Source of the DNA: Prado023 sp963700395
Lineage (GTDB): Bacteria; Actinomycetota; Actinomycetes; S36-B12; CAIYMF01
DNA length: 64,000 bases
Assembly (NCBI GenBank): GCA_963700395.1
Contig: CAVOXI010000008.1
Location: 124,001 to 188,000, forward strand
Direction of reading: 5' to 3'
The notes under the pieces are model-generated. The model was not told the DNA's origin. It saw only the letters and a list, made by a program, of their open reading frames with translations, and did not search any database. Position numbers and translations under genes: made by a program. How positions within the stretch are numbered: the first letter of the stretch is position 1; the number at the start of each line of letters is the position of its first letter. Below are positions 1-8,479 of this stretch, in pieces.

Positions 1-1365
1 CCAGCGCACGTGCCACCGCCGGTCGGCCCGCGAGCTCCAGCAGGCCGATGGGCGCCAGCAGGTACTGCCGGTCGATGAGCACCCGGGCCCGCTCGGGCAG
101 CCGCCATCCGCCCGCGTAGTCGGTCAGGACCGCGTCCAGGACGCCGCGGGCGGCGCCCGGATCGGCGTGCCTCAGGACGCCGCCGGACCCGATCAGCAAC
201 CCGACGTGGGTCAGGTCCCGGGACCCCTCGGCACCCGGGCGGGCGTGCCGGCGGGCCGCGATGACGCCTGCGAGCCGCGCCAGCGCGAGCTCGTCGGCCC
301 GCTCAGCCCGGGTGCCCGGCAGGAAGCCCACGTCTGCGCGACGGCGCTCGGCGGCGAGCGCCAGCAGCTCGGCCGGGCCCTCCTCACCGCCGGCAGCAGG
401 CTCGAGCAGCCGCTCGGCCAGCGCGGCGGCGACGACGTCCTGGGCGCTCCAGCGCATCCCCAGGTCGCCCTCCACCGAGCGCCCGTGCCACAGCGTCTCG
501 ACCGCCTCATCGGGGGCCTGGTCATCGGGGTTCAGGACGCTGTAGACGTCGGTCGTCGCCCCGCCGATGTCCAGCGCCATCACGTCCCCGCTGGCCCCGG
601 GCTGCCCCGCCAGGACGTCGGCGACCACCTCGATCCCGGCGAGCACGGCGTCGGGAGTCGCGCACGCGACCATGCGGGCGAACCGAGCGCCCCGGGACAG
701 GCCCTTCCCCCCGATCACGTGGGCGATGAAGACCTCCCGGATCGCCCGGCGCGCCGGACCCGGGTGCAGCGCGCCGATCCGGGGGATCACGTTGTCCGTG
801 GGCAGCACCACGCGGCGGCGTGCACCCAGCAGGGCGGCCGCCGCGGCGGACGCGTCCGCATTGCCCGCGAGGACAACCGGGACACGCAAGCGGGATCGGC
901 CCAGGGCCCGCGCGTTGTGCAGCACGACCTCGGTGTCCCCGCCGTCGGTCCCACCGACGACGAGCAGCACGTCCGGGCGGGCCGCGACCAGCCCCTCGAT
1001 CGCTGCGCCGTCGAGCAGGCCCGCCGACACGGCGACCACGCGAGCACCGGCGGACAGGGCCACACGCCGGCCGGCCTCGGCGGAGATGACCCGCTCCTGG
1101 CCGACCACCGCCAGGCGCAACCCGCCCCCGGCCGACGAGCACACGACGATGGCGGGGTCCGGAACCGGGCCGACCCCGAGGGCCGCGACGGCCGCGTCGA
1201 GCCCCTCGAGGACGTCACTGGACGAGGTCGTGGGGTGCTGGGCGGTGGCAAGGACGGCGCCGCCGGCATCGATCGCCGCGGCCTTCGTGAACGTCGAGCC
1301 GACATCGACGCAGACGGCTGCGGCCGGCGGACGGCCGCGCCGGCGGCGTGGTCATCGGTCGGCAT
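1..1365 (-). CDS. MutL/GlmL-family ASKHA ATPase (B12-mutase accessory type), 5' frameshift, runs off left edge
   Basis: This is the glutamate-mutase 'MutL' family (GlmL), not mismatch-repair MutL. Proteins of this family carry an actin/Hsp70-like ATPase fold and accompany coenzyme-B12-dependent mutases. The readable frame shows an N-terminal phosphate-1 loop (VDVGSTFTKAAAID), then a second nucleotide loop (MALDIGGATTDVYSV, near plus-strand 545-590), and a GSGGVLRH motif near 80. The frame is open to base 1, so the C-terminus lies outside the window. The natural ATG at 1365 (MPTDDHAAG) is not in the frame of the conserved body; that frame meets a TGA about 10 bases inside and has no start of its own. 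A one-base indel near 1320-1350 would join them. It lies 71 bases after the binding-protein gene on the same strand. No mutase is visible, so the partner is unknown. Confidence 0.72.
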
Positions 1366-1436
1366 GCGGTCGAACCTATCCCCTGGCGCTCCCCGCGAGG
1401 ACGGCGTGGCATGCGGTCCAACGCCCGGAGGGACCG

Positions 1437-2711
1437 TCAGCCGTTCATGATGTTCGTGATCTGCGAGGACGCCTCCGCCGCGGCCTGCTCGACCGTCGCG
1501 GCGTCGGTGAAGATCTTCACCAGCATGTCCGGCAGCACCTGGGACGCCTCGACGTTGACCCAGTACGGGCTCACGGGCGTGAATCGGGAGTTGGTCGCCG
1601 CCTCGTCGGCGACTGCGAGGAACGGGTTGCCCTGGTGGCCGACGAAGGCGCCCTCCTGGTTGGGTATGACGCCCGCACCCGCGAGCTTCGTCTGGATCTT
1701 CAACCCTGTCAGGATCCCGATCCACTGCACGGCCAGGCTCTCGCGCGCGCTCCTGGATGCGACCGCAAGGTCGGACCCGCGGAAGAGCACGGGCGAGGTC
1801 GAGCCGGCAGCGGTCCCCGGCAGGGGGAAGGCGCCGACGTCGCCCTTCAGGGCGCCGCTGTCCAGGGCCCCCGGGACCCACCACGAATCGATCATCATCC
1901 CGACATTCCCCGTCTTGAAGGCCTCGACATTCCCCGCGTCGTCGCCGTCGACGGGGGCCTTGGAGTACGCCTGGACCAGGCCCTTGAGAGTGGTCAGGCC
2001 CGCCACGGACTCCGCGGAGTCCAGGGCTCCGGCCCAGGTGTCACCATCCTGCTCGGCGAGTTCGCCGCCGGCATCCCACACGAAGGGGACGGCGCCGACC
2101 CAGGACTTGCCCGGGAAGTAGAACGCCGAGTACTTGGCGTTGGCGGCGTTCGCCTTCTGCAGCTTCTCGGCAGCAGCGTTGAGCTCCGGGAGCGAGGTCG
2201 GGACCGCGACGCCCGCGTCCTTGAACTGCCCCTTGTTGTAGACCACGACCTGCACCCCGCCGTAGTACGGGATGCCGTAGCGGACGCCGTCCAACTCGCC
2301 TGAGGGCTGCGCCCCGGGGAGCATCCCGTCGACCTTCAGGTCGTCCGCGTACGCCGACAGGTCGGCGAGCAGGCCGGCGGCGGCGTACTTCGGGGTCAGG
2401 GTGTTGCCGATCTCGACGACATCCGGGGCCGCATCGGTGGCCAGGGAGGTCGTCAGCTCGTCCTGGATCCCGGCCCACTGCTGCAGCTGGACATCGACCT
2501 CGACCTCTGGGTACTGCTCCTTGAAGCGGGCGTTGACCGCGTCGATCACGGACTGGGGCTGGCTCTGGTCCATGAGCCACACCGTGAGGGTGCCTGTCTC
2601 GGTCGCTCCGGCGGTCGACGCGGGGTCGGTGGCCTCGTCCGAGCCGTTCGTGCAGGCGGTGAGAGTCAGGCCGGTGACAGCCAGCGCCACGATCCGGGTG
2701 TGGAGCTTCAT
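1437..2711 (-). CDS. ABC transporter sugar-binding lipoprotein (family 1 solute-binding protein)
   Basis: This 424-residue protein starts with a lipoprotein signal peptide (MKLHTRIVALAVTG followed by lipobox LTAC), so it should be anchored on the outer face of the membrane by the lipidated cysteine near residue 20. The body is a typical carbohydrate-binding family 1 protein: an early FKEQYPEVEVDVQ segment, TSLATDAAPDVVEIGN, and a late WVNVEASQVLPDMLVK segment. Such proteins deliver oligosaccharides or polyols to MalF/MalG-type permeases. Here no permease or ATPase follows; the next gene downstream is the MutL-like ATPase, so the transporter is either split or encoded elsewhere. The 249 bases upstream hold no gene and should contain its promoter. 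The exact sugar cannot be told from the sequence. Confidence 0.9.
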   Translation of the reverse strand: MKLHTRIVALAVTGLTLTACTNGSDEATDPASTAGATETGTLTVWLMDQSQPQSVIDAVNARFKEQYPEVEVDVQLQQWAGIQDELTTSLATDAAPDVVEIGNTLTPKYAAAGLLADLSAYADDLKVDGMLPGAQPSGELDGVRYGIPYYGGVQVVVYNKGQFKDAGVAVPTSLPELNAAAEKLQKANAANAKYSAFYFPGKSWVGAVPFVWDAGGELAEQDGDTWAGALDSAESVAGLTTLKGLVQAYSKAPVDGDDAGNVEAFKTGNVGMMIDSWWVPGALDSGALKGDVGAFPLPGTAAGSTSPVLFRGSDLAVASRSARESLAVQWIGILTGLKIQTKLAGAGVIPNQEGAFVGHQGNPFLAVADEAATNSRFTPVSPYWVNVEASQVLPDMLVKIFTDAATVEQAAAEASSQITNIMNG

Positions 2712-2960
2712 TCGATCCCCCAGGGGTGTCAGATGTCGTCGGACTCACGCGCTGCCCGGCGAGTCGTCGAGTGCGTCAGGCACGATTCAAGCGGGTCGCG
2801 TGCCCAACGCACGGGATTCGGCGCGCCGAAGGACGACGATGTCCGGGTCGCCGCGTCACGACACCAGTGACGGGCGCTGCAGGGACGTCAGCGACTCCGG
2901 AGCCCGTCCGCTCATCAGGGACGAGTTGCGCGGGACCGGGGCGGGCGGGAGGGTTGTCGC

Positions 2961-3633
2961 ATGTGGATGCAGTCCCGCCGACGTGAGTTGCCCGTCCCGC
3001 CGGAACGGGCGCTGCCCGGGCGCCCGCAGTACGACTACCCGCTGGCCCACGTCAACGAGGTGCTCGGCACGTCGATGCTCGGGCCGTTCCCCGAGGGGGT
3101 CGTGACCCTGTACCTGGGCATGGGCTGCTTCTGGGGCGCGGAGAAGCGCCTGTGGCAGCTGCCAGGCGTCCATACGACCGCGGCCGGCTACCAGGGTGGG
3201 TCCACGCCGCACCCCACGTACAGCGAGGTCTGCACGCGCGATGACCGGCCACGCCGAGATGGTGATGGTCGCCTACGACCCGACCGTGGTCGCCACGATC
3301 GACGTGCTGCGCATCTTCTGGGAGAACCACGACCCGACCCAGGGGATGCGCCAGGGCAACGACGTGGGCAGCCAGTACCGCAGCGCGGTGTACTGGAGCA
3401 CGCACGAGCAGCAGGTGCTGGTCGAGAGGAGCGCCGCGGCCTACGACGAGGTCCTGCGGGCCGAGGGTCTCGACCCGATCACGACCGAGATGGCCCCGGC
3501 GCTGCAGGACGGGGAGGTCGTCCTGCCCTTCTACTACGCCGAGCCCCACCACCAGCAGTACCTGCACAAGAATCCGCATGGCTACGACTGCCACGCGCAC
3601 ACCGGGATCCTGCTGCCGGACCTCGCCGACTGA
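2961..3633 (+). CDS. msrA: Peptide-methionine (S)-S-oxide reductase MsrA, internal frameshift
   Basis: MsrA reduces methionine-S-sulfoxide in oxidised proteins. The 5' part (2961 to about 3240) carries the catalytic motif MGCFWGAEK, with the nucleophilic Cys near residue 55, and ends in PTYSEVC. The 3' part (about 3240-3633) resumes with TGHAEMV, then YYAEPHHQQYL and a C-terminal HAHTGILLP. Together they make about 223 residues, the usual length for the actinobacterial form with an N-terminal extension. The two parts sit in different frames: one extra base within the stretch at 3238-3245 (reading CTR, then D, then TGHAE) explains the break. All key motifs survive, so this is more likely a sequence error than a dead gene. 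It is a single gene with no operon partner. Confidence 0.88.
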
Positions 3634-3758
3634 CGACAGCAGGAGGATCACCTCCCGTCCGAGGCGCTGTGCTTGGGGGTCGTGCAGGCGTACCGTCAAT
3701 CACAGGCGCAGGCGACTTCGGGCCCGCCGGAACGCCCCGCCGCGAGAGGGGATGCACC

Positions 3759-4034
3759 ATGAAGGATCCGCGCTGCATCGTCGGGCTGCACGATTACGTC
3801 AAGGCCCCAGCCTCTGATCGCTCCACTCGTGACATTCCCGGACTGCACGTCCAGTGCACCCGCTGCCAGAAGCCCAAGGTGATTCGCGTTGGCCCACCAT
3901 CGATGGCCCACGGCCCGGGGATGGGGGGAACCCTTCTCCCGCATTGCGACCCAACGGCGTCGCACTTCCTCAAGATCATGCTCGACGCGATCCATGATCC
4001 TCGGAGCTTCCGCAGCCGGGAAGATCCACCGTGA
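3759..4034 (+). CDS. Small Cys/His protein (MKDPRCIVGLHD family), copy 1
   Basis: This is a 91-residue protein I do not recognise by name. It begins MKDPRCIVGLHDYVK and contains C-x3-G-x-H near the N-terminus and a C-T-R-C pair near residue 36, which together could bind one zinc ion. The C-terminal half has a second HCDP segment and no membrane helix. The start follows a GAGAGG-like ribosome site. It is the first and longest of three adjacent copies that share the first six codons and part of the leader; the second copy starts inside this stop codon (GTGA overlap). Function is unknown. Small actinobacterial zinc-ribbon-like proteins with a similar CxxxGxH...CxRC pattern exist, but I assign no role. 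Confidence 0.6.
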   Translation: MKDPRCIVGLHDYVKAPASDRSTRDIPGLHVQCTRCQKPKVIRVGPPSMAHGPGMGGTLLPHCDPTASHFLKIMLDAIHDPRSFRSREDPP

Positions 4035-4165
4035 AGGACCTGCGCTGCATCGTCGGGCTACATGACTGGAGGCCGGCCCCTGACCGATCCGCCTATGACG
4101 TTCTGGGATTGCACGTCGAGCGCACCCGCTGCCGGACCTCGAGGCGGACTGAGGCACCTGGGTGA
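4031..4165 (+). CDS. Small Cys/His protein, truncated copy 2
   Basis: The GTG at 4031 overlaps the stop of copy 1 by four bases and opens a 44-codon frame reading MKDLRCIVGLHDW, then LGLHVERTRC. It aligns with the first 37 or so residues of copy 1, but the first cysteine of the CxRC pair has become arginine and the C-terminal half is missing. It could still be translated by coupling to copy 1. The loss of a metal ligand and the truncation suggest a decaying duplicate. Confidence 0.45.
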   Translation: MKDLRCIVGLHDWRPAPDRSAYDVLGLHVERTRCRTSRRTEAPG

Positions 4166-4291
4166 CCCTCCAGCCGTTCGTCGACTTCTTGTCGGCGGCG
4201 GCGGCCCTGCGCTAACTTCTCCGCCAAGCCAACCCAAGGTGCTCGAGCGCCGATGCCCTGGCACACGGGTAGCGGACGGGAGAGGCCGACC

Positions 4292-4378
4292 ATGAAGGAC
4301 CCGCGCTGCGGGAACGCTCAAGGACATACCCGACGGCAGGGCGTTCGCGGCCTCCTCCTGACGGGTCCACAGCCATGA
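4292..4378 (+). pseudogene. Small Cys/His protein, remnant copy 3
   Basis: A 28-codon frame starts ATG AAG GAC CCG CGC TGC, identical at the protein level to the first six residues of copy 1, then diverges completely. The leader before the ATG (GGGAGAGGCCGACC) also resembles that of copy 1 (GAGAGGGGATGCACC), so the duplication included the ribosome site. Its stop overlaps the start of the following membrane-protein gene (ATGA-type overlap at 4375-4378), so the remnant may now act mainly as a short leader ORF for that gene. Confidence 0.4.
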
Positions 4379-4617
4379 ACCAGTGGAACAACGAAGAGCT
4401 CCGCAAGCGCCAGGCTGACGGCGACGTGGGCTTCCTGCGGGCGAACTCACCCGTGAGTCGAGGCCGTTGGAGGGCCCTGCTGATCCCGGCCTGCGTCATG
4501 CTGCTGGGATTGATCCTCCTGTATGTCGGCCCCCTGCCGGGCCTGGGATTCTTCCTGTTCATCGGCGGGATCGCCGGCGTGCTCATCACATTCCTGATGA
4601 GCTGGCTGGGCACCTGA
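4375..4617 (+). CDS. Small two-helix membrane protein
   Basis: This 80-residue protein has a charged N-terminus (MNQWNNEELRKRQADGD), a short basic linker (RGRWR), and two hydrophobic helices at about residues 35-55 and 56-77 separated by a Gly-rich turn. It should sit in the cytoplasmic membrane with the N-terminus inside by the positive-inside rule. The start overlaps the stop of the preceding short frame by four bases. I do not recognise the family and propose no function. Confidence 0.6.
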   Translation: MNQWNNEELRKRQADGDVGFLRANSPVSRGRWRALLIPACVMLLGLILLYVGPLPGLGFFLFIGGIAGVLITFLMSWLGT

Positions 4618-4757
4618 TCCTGCAGCACAATGGCCTGCTCATCGGGCGACCGAATCCCGCCTGAGCTCTACCATGTGCCTATGCAGCAGCACCGCCTTGA
4701 GCACCCGCCCGGCGACGGCTGCCACCGGCGAGTTCGTGTCCTGCTGCCGGGGATCGG

Positions 4758-5573
4758 ATGACGCGGGGGGTCTCCCGTCGGTCAGCGGCCTGGGGCAGCG
4801 GGGGGATGGCGGGGCTGGCGGCCGCCAGCGTGGGCGTGCTCATCGCCCAGGCGCGTGCGGTCCGGCGCAACATCGGCCCGCAGCGGGGGGTCCCTCCCTA
4901 CCAGGACGGCCGGTTCGGCCCACGGACGGGGATGTCGCTGCGACTCGCCGTGCTCGGTGACTCCGTGGCCGCCGGGTTGGGCGCCGACAGCGCCGCCGAC
5001 ACCGTGGCCGGCGTGCTCGTCCGTGGCGTGGCAGAGGCGAGCGGGCGCCCGGTCAGCATGATCAACCACGCGGTCGTCGGTGCCCGCTCGGCGGACCTCG
5101 AACGTCAGGTCACCCGCTGCCTGAGCGCCCGGCCACATGTGGCGGTGATCATCATCGGCGCCAACGACGTGACGCACCTGGTCCCGCAGTCGTTGGCGGT
5201 GCGGCGCCTCGAGACGGCGATCCTCCGGTTGAGGGACGCCGGAACCGCCGTGGTGATCGGGACCTGCCCGGACCTGGGGACGGTCCGCCCAGTGGGCCCT
5301 CCCCTGAAGTGGGTCGCTCGGGAGATGTCGCGGTCCCTGGCGGTGGCCCAACGCCGTGCGGGCACCAGGGCCGGGGCCGCCACAGTGAACCTGTACGACC
5401 TGCTGGGCCCGGAGTTCGAGGCCAACGCCGAGGCCTTCTTCGGCCCGGACCGGTTCCACCCCTCCAGCATGGGCTACCGCCGGATCGGGGCCACGATCCT
5501 GCCCCATGTCCTGGCCGCCCTGCGCCTCGAGCCGAAGCGCGACCTGAGGGCGATCACGTCCTCGCCCACCTGA
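4758..5573 (+). CDS. SGNH/GDSL-family hydrolase (lipase/esterase), membrane-anchored
   Basis: This is a 271-residue SGNH hydrolase. Block I is LAVLGDSVAAG near residue 65 with the catalytic serine; block III is IIIGANDV near 131 with the oxyanion asparagine; block V is DRFHPSSMGY near 232 with the catalytic Asp/His pair. Residues about 17-30 (AGLAAASVGVLIAQA) form an N-terminal hydrophobic segment that likely anchors or exports the enzyme. The family cleaves acyl esters of lipids, sugars or peptidoglycan, and the substrate cannot be read from sequence. The start is uncertain: ATG 4758 has a weak ribosome site, and an in-frame ATG at 4806 would keep all catalytic blocks. It stands alone, convergent with the next gene. 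Confidence 0.85.
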   Translation: MTRGVSRRSAAWGSGGMAGLAAASVGVLIAQARAVRRNIGPQRGVPPYQDGRFGPRTGMSLRLAVLGDSVAAGLGADSAADTVAGVLVRGVAEASGRPVSMINHAVVGARSADLERQVTRCLSARPHVAVIIIGANDVTHLVPQSLAVRRLETAILRLRDAGTAVVIGTCPDLGTVRPVGPPLKWVAREMSRSLAVAQRRAGTRAGAATVNLYDLLGPEFEANAEAFFGPDRFHPSSMGYRRIGATILPHVLAALRLEPKRDLRAITSSPT

Positions 5574-5598
5574 TCGCTCCGCGAGGCCGGCAGGCGCC

Positions 5599-5961
5599 TC
5601 AGATGGACTGGCGCAGTGCGACGAGCGCCTCGACGGCGCGGCGGCACGCCCCCGCCGAGTCATCGGACGACAGGGCGGCGACCTCCTCCGCGAGGTCCTG
5701 GGCGCACACGGCCAACACATCCCCCGCCGCCGGGTCAGCCAGGTCGGGCAGGGTCCGACTGGGCTGCCCAGCCAGCGACGCAGCCTCATCGGCGAGCGCC
5801 TGGGCGAGGTCGAAGGCCGCCCGGGCCCGGCTCCGGCCGTCCGGGAGGGACGCGGCGAGCCGCACCGGCGACAGCGAACGCAGCCGGTCGCAGGTGCGCG
5901 TCGCCTCGAGGATCAGGCGGTCAGGATCCTCCGGCGCCGGGGTCGGATCGAGCAGGCTCAC
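5599..5961 (-). CDS. Conserved-looking hypothetical helical protein
   Basis: This 120-residue protein starts at GTG 5961 (MSLLDPTPAPEDPDRLI). A further in-frame start at 5997 would add only a basic, poorly conserved-looking leader. The sequence is almost entirely helix-forming (Ala, Leu, Arg, Asp rich), with no signal peptide, membrane segment or metal motif. I see no recognisable domain. It is convergent with the SGNH hydrolase and divergent from the DUF4287-type gene. Codon use looks normal for this genome, which supports a real gene. Confidence 0.5.
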   Translation of the reverse strand: MSLLDPTPAPEDPDRLILEATRTCDRLRSLSPVRLAASLPDGRSRARAAFDLAQALADEAASLAGQPSRTLPDLADPAAGDVLAVCAQDLAEEVAALSSDDSAGACRRAVEALVALRQSI

Positions 5962-6053
5962 CCCGGCACGGTACCCGGTCCGGGGGTGCGCTGGCACCGC
6001 ACCCTACGGGGGGGTTACGGTAGGGCAAGGACCCCGGCCAAGAGGAGATGCCA

Positions 6054-6284
6054 ATGACCCTGCACCACTCCGAGGAGACTCACCAGCTGCTTGTCGATCG
6101 CGTTCCTGAGGTGACCGGCAAGCCCATGAAGGAGTGGTTCGTCGTGGTCGAGGAGGGTCCCTCGTTCACGCGCTTCGACGACCGGGTCAACTGGCTGCGT
6201 GACGAGCACGAGCTGTCGCATGGGTACGCGACGGCCATCATCCACGAGATGGACAAGGTGAAGGCCGCCCGTCGCGTCCAGTAG
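6054..6284 (+). CDS. DUF4287-type small protein
   Basis: This is a 76-residue protein resembling the DUF4287 family: LVDRVPEVTGKPMKEWF near the N-terminus, then WLRDEHELSHGYATAIIHE, the characteristic L-x-x-x-H-x-L-x-x-G-x-A segment. The family is of unknown function. The ribosome site AGAGGAG ends directly before an ATG at 6048 and lies six bases before the ATG at 6054, which makes 6054 the real start. The gene is followed by a strong hairpin terminator, so it is a single-gene unit. Confidence 0.8.
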   Translation: MTLHHSEETHQLLVDRVPEVTGKPMKEWFVVVEEGPSFTRFDDRVNWLRDEHELSHGYATAIIHEMDKVKAARRVQ

Positions 6285-6331
6285 CCCCTGACCCAGATCG
6301 CATCCCGGTGCGCCGGTTCGAGCGCGCCCGT

Positions 6332-6366
6332 CCAGAGCCCTGCAGCTGCCGGCTGCGGGGCTCTGG
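6332..6366 (+). terminator. Intrinsic-type terminator hairpin after the DUF4287 gene
   Basis: Arms 6332-6345 and 6353-6366 pair over 14 bases (one G-U pair), with a 7-base loop. No T-run follows, as is common in high-GC actinobacteria. It separates the small gene from the hydrolase promoter. Confidence 0.65.
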
Positions 6367-6416
6367 TGCTATCCGGCCCCGCGCGTGCGCCTCGTCCAGC
6401 GGCTATCGTCGCCGCC

Positions 6417-7355
6417 ATGCGTGCCGACGAGTTCGACCTCATGATGGATGACGGGCTTGCGGTCCACGTCCGCCGATGGCTTCCGGACTCCGAGGCCCGG
6501 GCCGTGGTCCAGGTCGCCCACGGGATGTCCGAGCACGCGGGGCGCTACGCGCGGCTGGCACGGGTGCTGGTCGAGGCCGGCTACGCGGTCTGGGCCCACG
6601 ATCACAGGGGTCACGGGCTGACGGCTCGCGCCGACGACGACCTCGGGCACTTCGCCGACCGTGACGGGTTCGAACGAGTGGTCGCCGACCTGCTGGCAGT
6701 CCGTGCCGAAGTCGGCTGGTCGGCGTGGGACGGGGCAGGACTCCCCGTTGCGCTGTTCGCCCACAGCATGGGCACGTTCATCTCGCAGGCAGCGCTGGCC
6801 CTGCAGCCGCCGTCGCCCTGGGACGCCGTCGTCCTCGCAGGATCCGACGCACCGGGTGGGCTGAGCTACCGGGCATTCCAGCAGACAGCCAGGCTGGAGC
6901 GGCGGCGCCAGGGTCCACGTGGCCGCAGCGGCCTCCTGGACACCCTCGCATTCGGCCCCTACAACGCCGCCTTCCGGCCCACGCGCACCGGCTCGGACTG
7001 GCTCTCGCGGGATGCGGACGAGGTCGACCTGTTCCTGGCCGACCCGCGCACCGGGTTCCCGCTGACCAACCAGGCATGGATCGATTTCCTCGGCGGGCGC
7101 GAGCAGGTCGCGCGCACGGGCTTCGCTGCCGTGGAGCCCAAGGACCTGCCCGTCCTGCTCCTCGCCGGCGACAAGGACCCGGTGGGTCGCAGCGGGCGGG
7201 GCGTGCGGATGCTGGCCGAGCAACTGGCGCGCGCCGGGATGCTGGACGTGACGCTCACCGTCTATCCGGGCGCCCGCCACGAGCTGCTCAACGAGACCAA
7301 CCGGGACCTGGTGCACAGCGACGTGCTGGCCTTCCTCGAGCGCACGGTCGCCTGA
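6417..7355 (+). CDS. Alpha/beta hydrolase, monoacylglycerol-lipase / lysophospholipase type
   Basis: This 312-residue serine hydrolase has the monoacylglycerol-lipase pattern: HGMSEHAGRYARLARVL near residue 35, the AHDHRGHG motif, nucleophile elbow FAHSMGTF near residue 120, LLLAGDKDPV (acid residue region) and a late GARHELLNE with the catalytic His. These enzymes release fatty acids from monoacylglycerols or lysolipids in the cytoplasm. The start is ATG 6417 (MRADEFDL), because the hexamer TATCGT lies 7 bases upstream with no ribosome site, which fits a leaderless transcript. The gene ends in a strong bidirectional terminator. Confidence 0.88.
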   Translation: MRADEFDLMMDDGLAVHVRRWLPDSEARAVVQVAHGMSEHAGRYARLARVLVEAGYAVWAHDHRGHGLTARADDDLGHFADRDGFERVVADLLAVRAEVGWSAWDGAGLPVALFAHSMGTFISQAALALQPPSPWDAVVLAGSDAPGGLSYRAFQQTARLERRRQGPRGRSGLLDTLAFGPYNAAFRPTRTGSDWLSRDADEVDLFLADPRTGFPLTNQAWIDFLGGREQVARTGFAAVEPKDLPVLLLAGDKDPVGRSGRGVRMLAEQLARAGMLDVTLTVYPGARHELLNETNRDLVHSDVLAFLERTVA

Positions 7356-7376
7356 GAGCGCGGGGCCGCCCGGCAG

Positions 7377-7422
7377 ACGCCACTGGGCCCCGCAGCCGGC
7401 GTGCCGCGGGGCCCAGTGGCGT
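7377..7422. terminator. Bidirectional hairpin terminator
   Basis: A perfect 17-base inverted repeat (7377-7393 and 7406-7422) flanks a 12-base loop. It lies between the stop codons of two convergent genes (hydrolase and Bax-inhibitor-like protein), so it can end transcription from both sides. Confidence 0.8.
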
Positions 7423-7433
7423 GAAGCGATCGA

Positions 7434-8354
7434 TCAGTCGCGACCGGAGGCGATGATCGCCAGGAGGCGCAGGATCTCCAGGTACAGCCAGATCAGGGTG
7501 ACGAGCAGGCCGAAGGCCATCCGCCAGGACTCCCGCTCAGGCAGGCCCATCCGAACCCCGCGCTCGATGGAGTCGAAGTCCAGCATGAGGCTGAACGCGG
7601 CAAGCAGGACGCCGAACGCGCACAGGATCAGGCCCAGCGTGCCCACACCGTAGAAGCCCCAGCCGCCACCGACACCGAAGAACGACGAGACGAAGGACAT
7701 CAGGGCGATCGCGAGGTAGGACACCATCGCGACCATCATGATCTTCTTGAACCGGCCGTCGACCTTGACCAGGCGGCTGCGGTACAGCGTGAGCATCACC
7801 ACGAACGCCACGAGCGTGCCGATGATGGCCTGGGAGACCAGGCCCTCGTACCCCGTGCCCTGCGCCCACTGGTCGTAGACGTAGCTGATGCCACCGAGGA
7901 AGACGCCCTGGACGGCCGCGTAGGCAAGGATCAGCGGCGGGCTGACGACCTTCTTGAACGCGTTGGCCAGGCCCAGGCCCAGGCCCAGGAACATGGCCCC
8001 GATGTACAGGAACGGCATCGTGGCCGCGAAGTTCCACCCGATGAGGGCGAACGGGATGAGGATCGCGATCGAGATGCCGGTGCGCACGACGACGTCGTCC
8101 ATCGACATCCGGTCGGTGACCGGCTCGAGGACCGAACCGGTCGGGGGGCCCATCGGGACCGGCGGCGGGACCTGCCCCGGCACCTGACCGTAGGGCGCCT
8201 GCGGGTACGGCTGCTGGCCGTAGGGCTGCTGCGGGTCGGGCGCCTGCGCCTGACCGGCCTGACCGTAGGCCTGCACCCCTTCCGCGTACGCGAAGCCACT
8301 CTGGCCGGACGTCTGCTCGTCCAGCTTGTGGAAGATGGGGTTCTTGTTGTTCAT
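7434..8354 (-). CDS. Bax inhibitor-1/YccA-like integral membrane protein
   Basis: This 306-residue protein starts at ATG 8354 (MNNKNPIFHKLDE). The first 100 residues are a soluble Gln/Pro/Tyr-rich region with repeats of the type YGQQPYPQAPYGQ, and seven hydrophobic segments follow from about residue 105 to the end. The final helix carries ILRLLAIIASGRD, matching the actinobacterial Bax1-I-like family; a conserved acidic residue sits in LMLDFDSIERG. Family members elsewhere act as membrane ion or proton leak channels; the bacterial role is not settled. The Gln/Pro-rich N-terminus is cytoplasmic by topology and could mediate protein contacts. The tRNA gene lies 125 bases upstream. Confidence 0.85.
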   Translation of the reverse strand: MNNKNPIFHKLDEQTSGQSGFAYAEGVQAYGQAGQAQAPDPQQPYGQQPYPQAPYGQVPGQVPPPVPMGPPTGSVLEPVTDRMSMDDVVVRTGISIAILIPFALIGWNFAATMPFLYIGAMFLGLGLGLANAFKKVVSPPLILAYAAVQGVFLGGISYVYDQWAQGTGYEGLVSQAIIGTLVAFVVMLTLYRSRLVKVDGRFKKIMMVAMVSYLAIALMSFVSSFFGVGGGWGFYGVGTLGLILCAFGVLLAAFSLMLDFDSIERGVRMGLPERESWRMAFGLLVTLIWLYLEILRLLAIIASGRD

Positions 8355-8479
8355 CGTGTGTGCTCGACCTCCACGTCGAAAAGTCCGCACCACCCGTGCG
8401 GGCGGTGCATCCACTGAACCACAGAACGCGCGATTCGGCACGTTCCTTCCCGATAAGCGGCCAGTCCACACCTCGACGC

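Noticed and set aside
1..1365. Calling the left-edge gene DNA mismatch repair MutL
   Set aside because: The motifs are ASKHA phosphate loops (VDVGSTFTK, DIGGATTDV), not a GHKL ATPase. It is the GlmL family that shares only the name.
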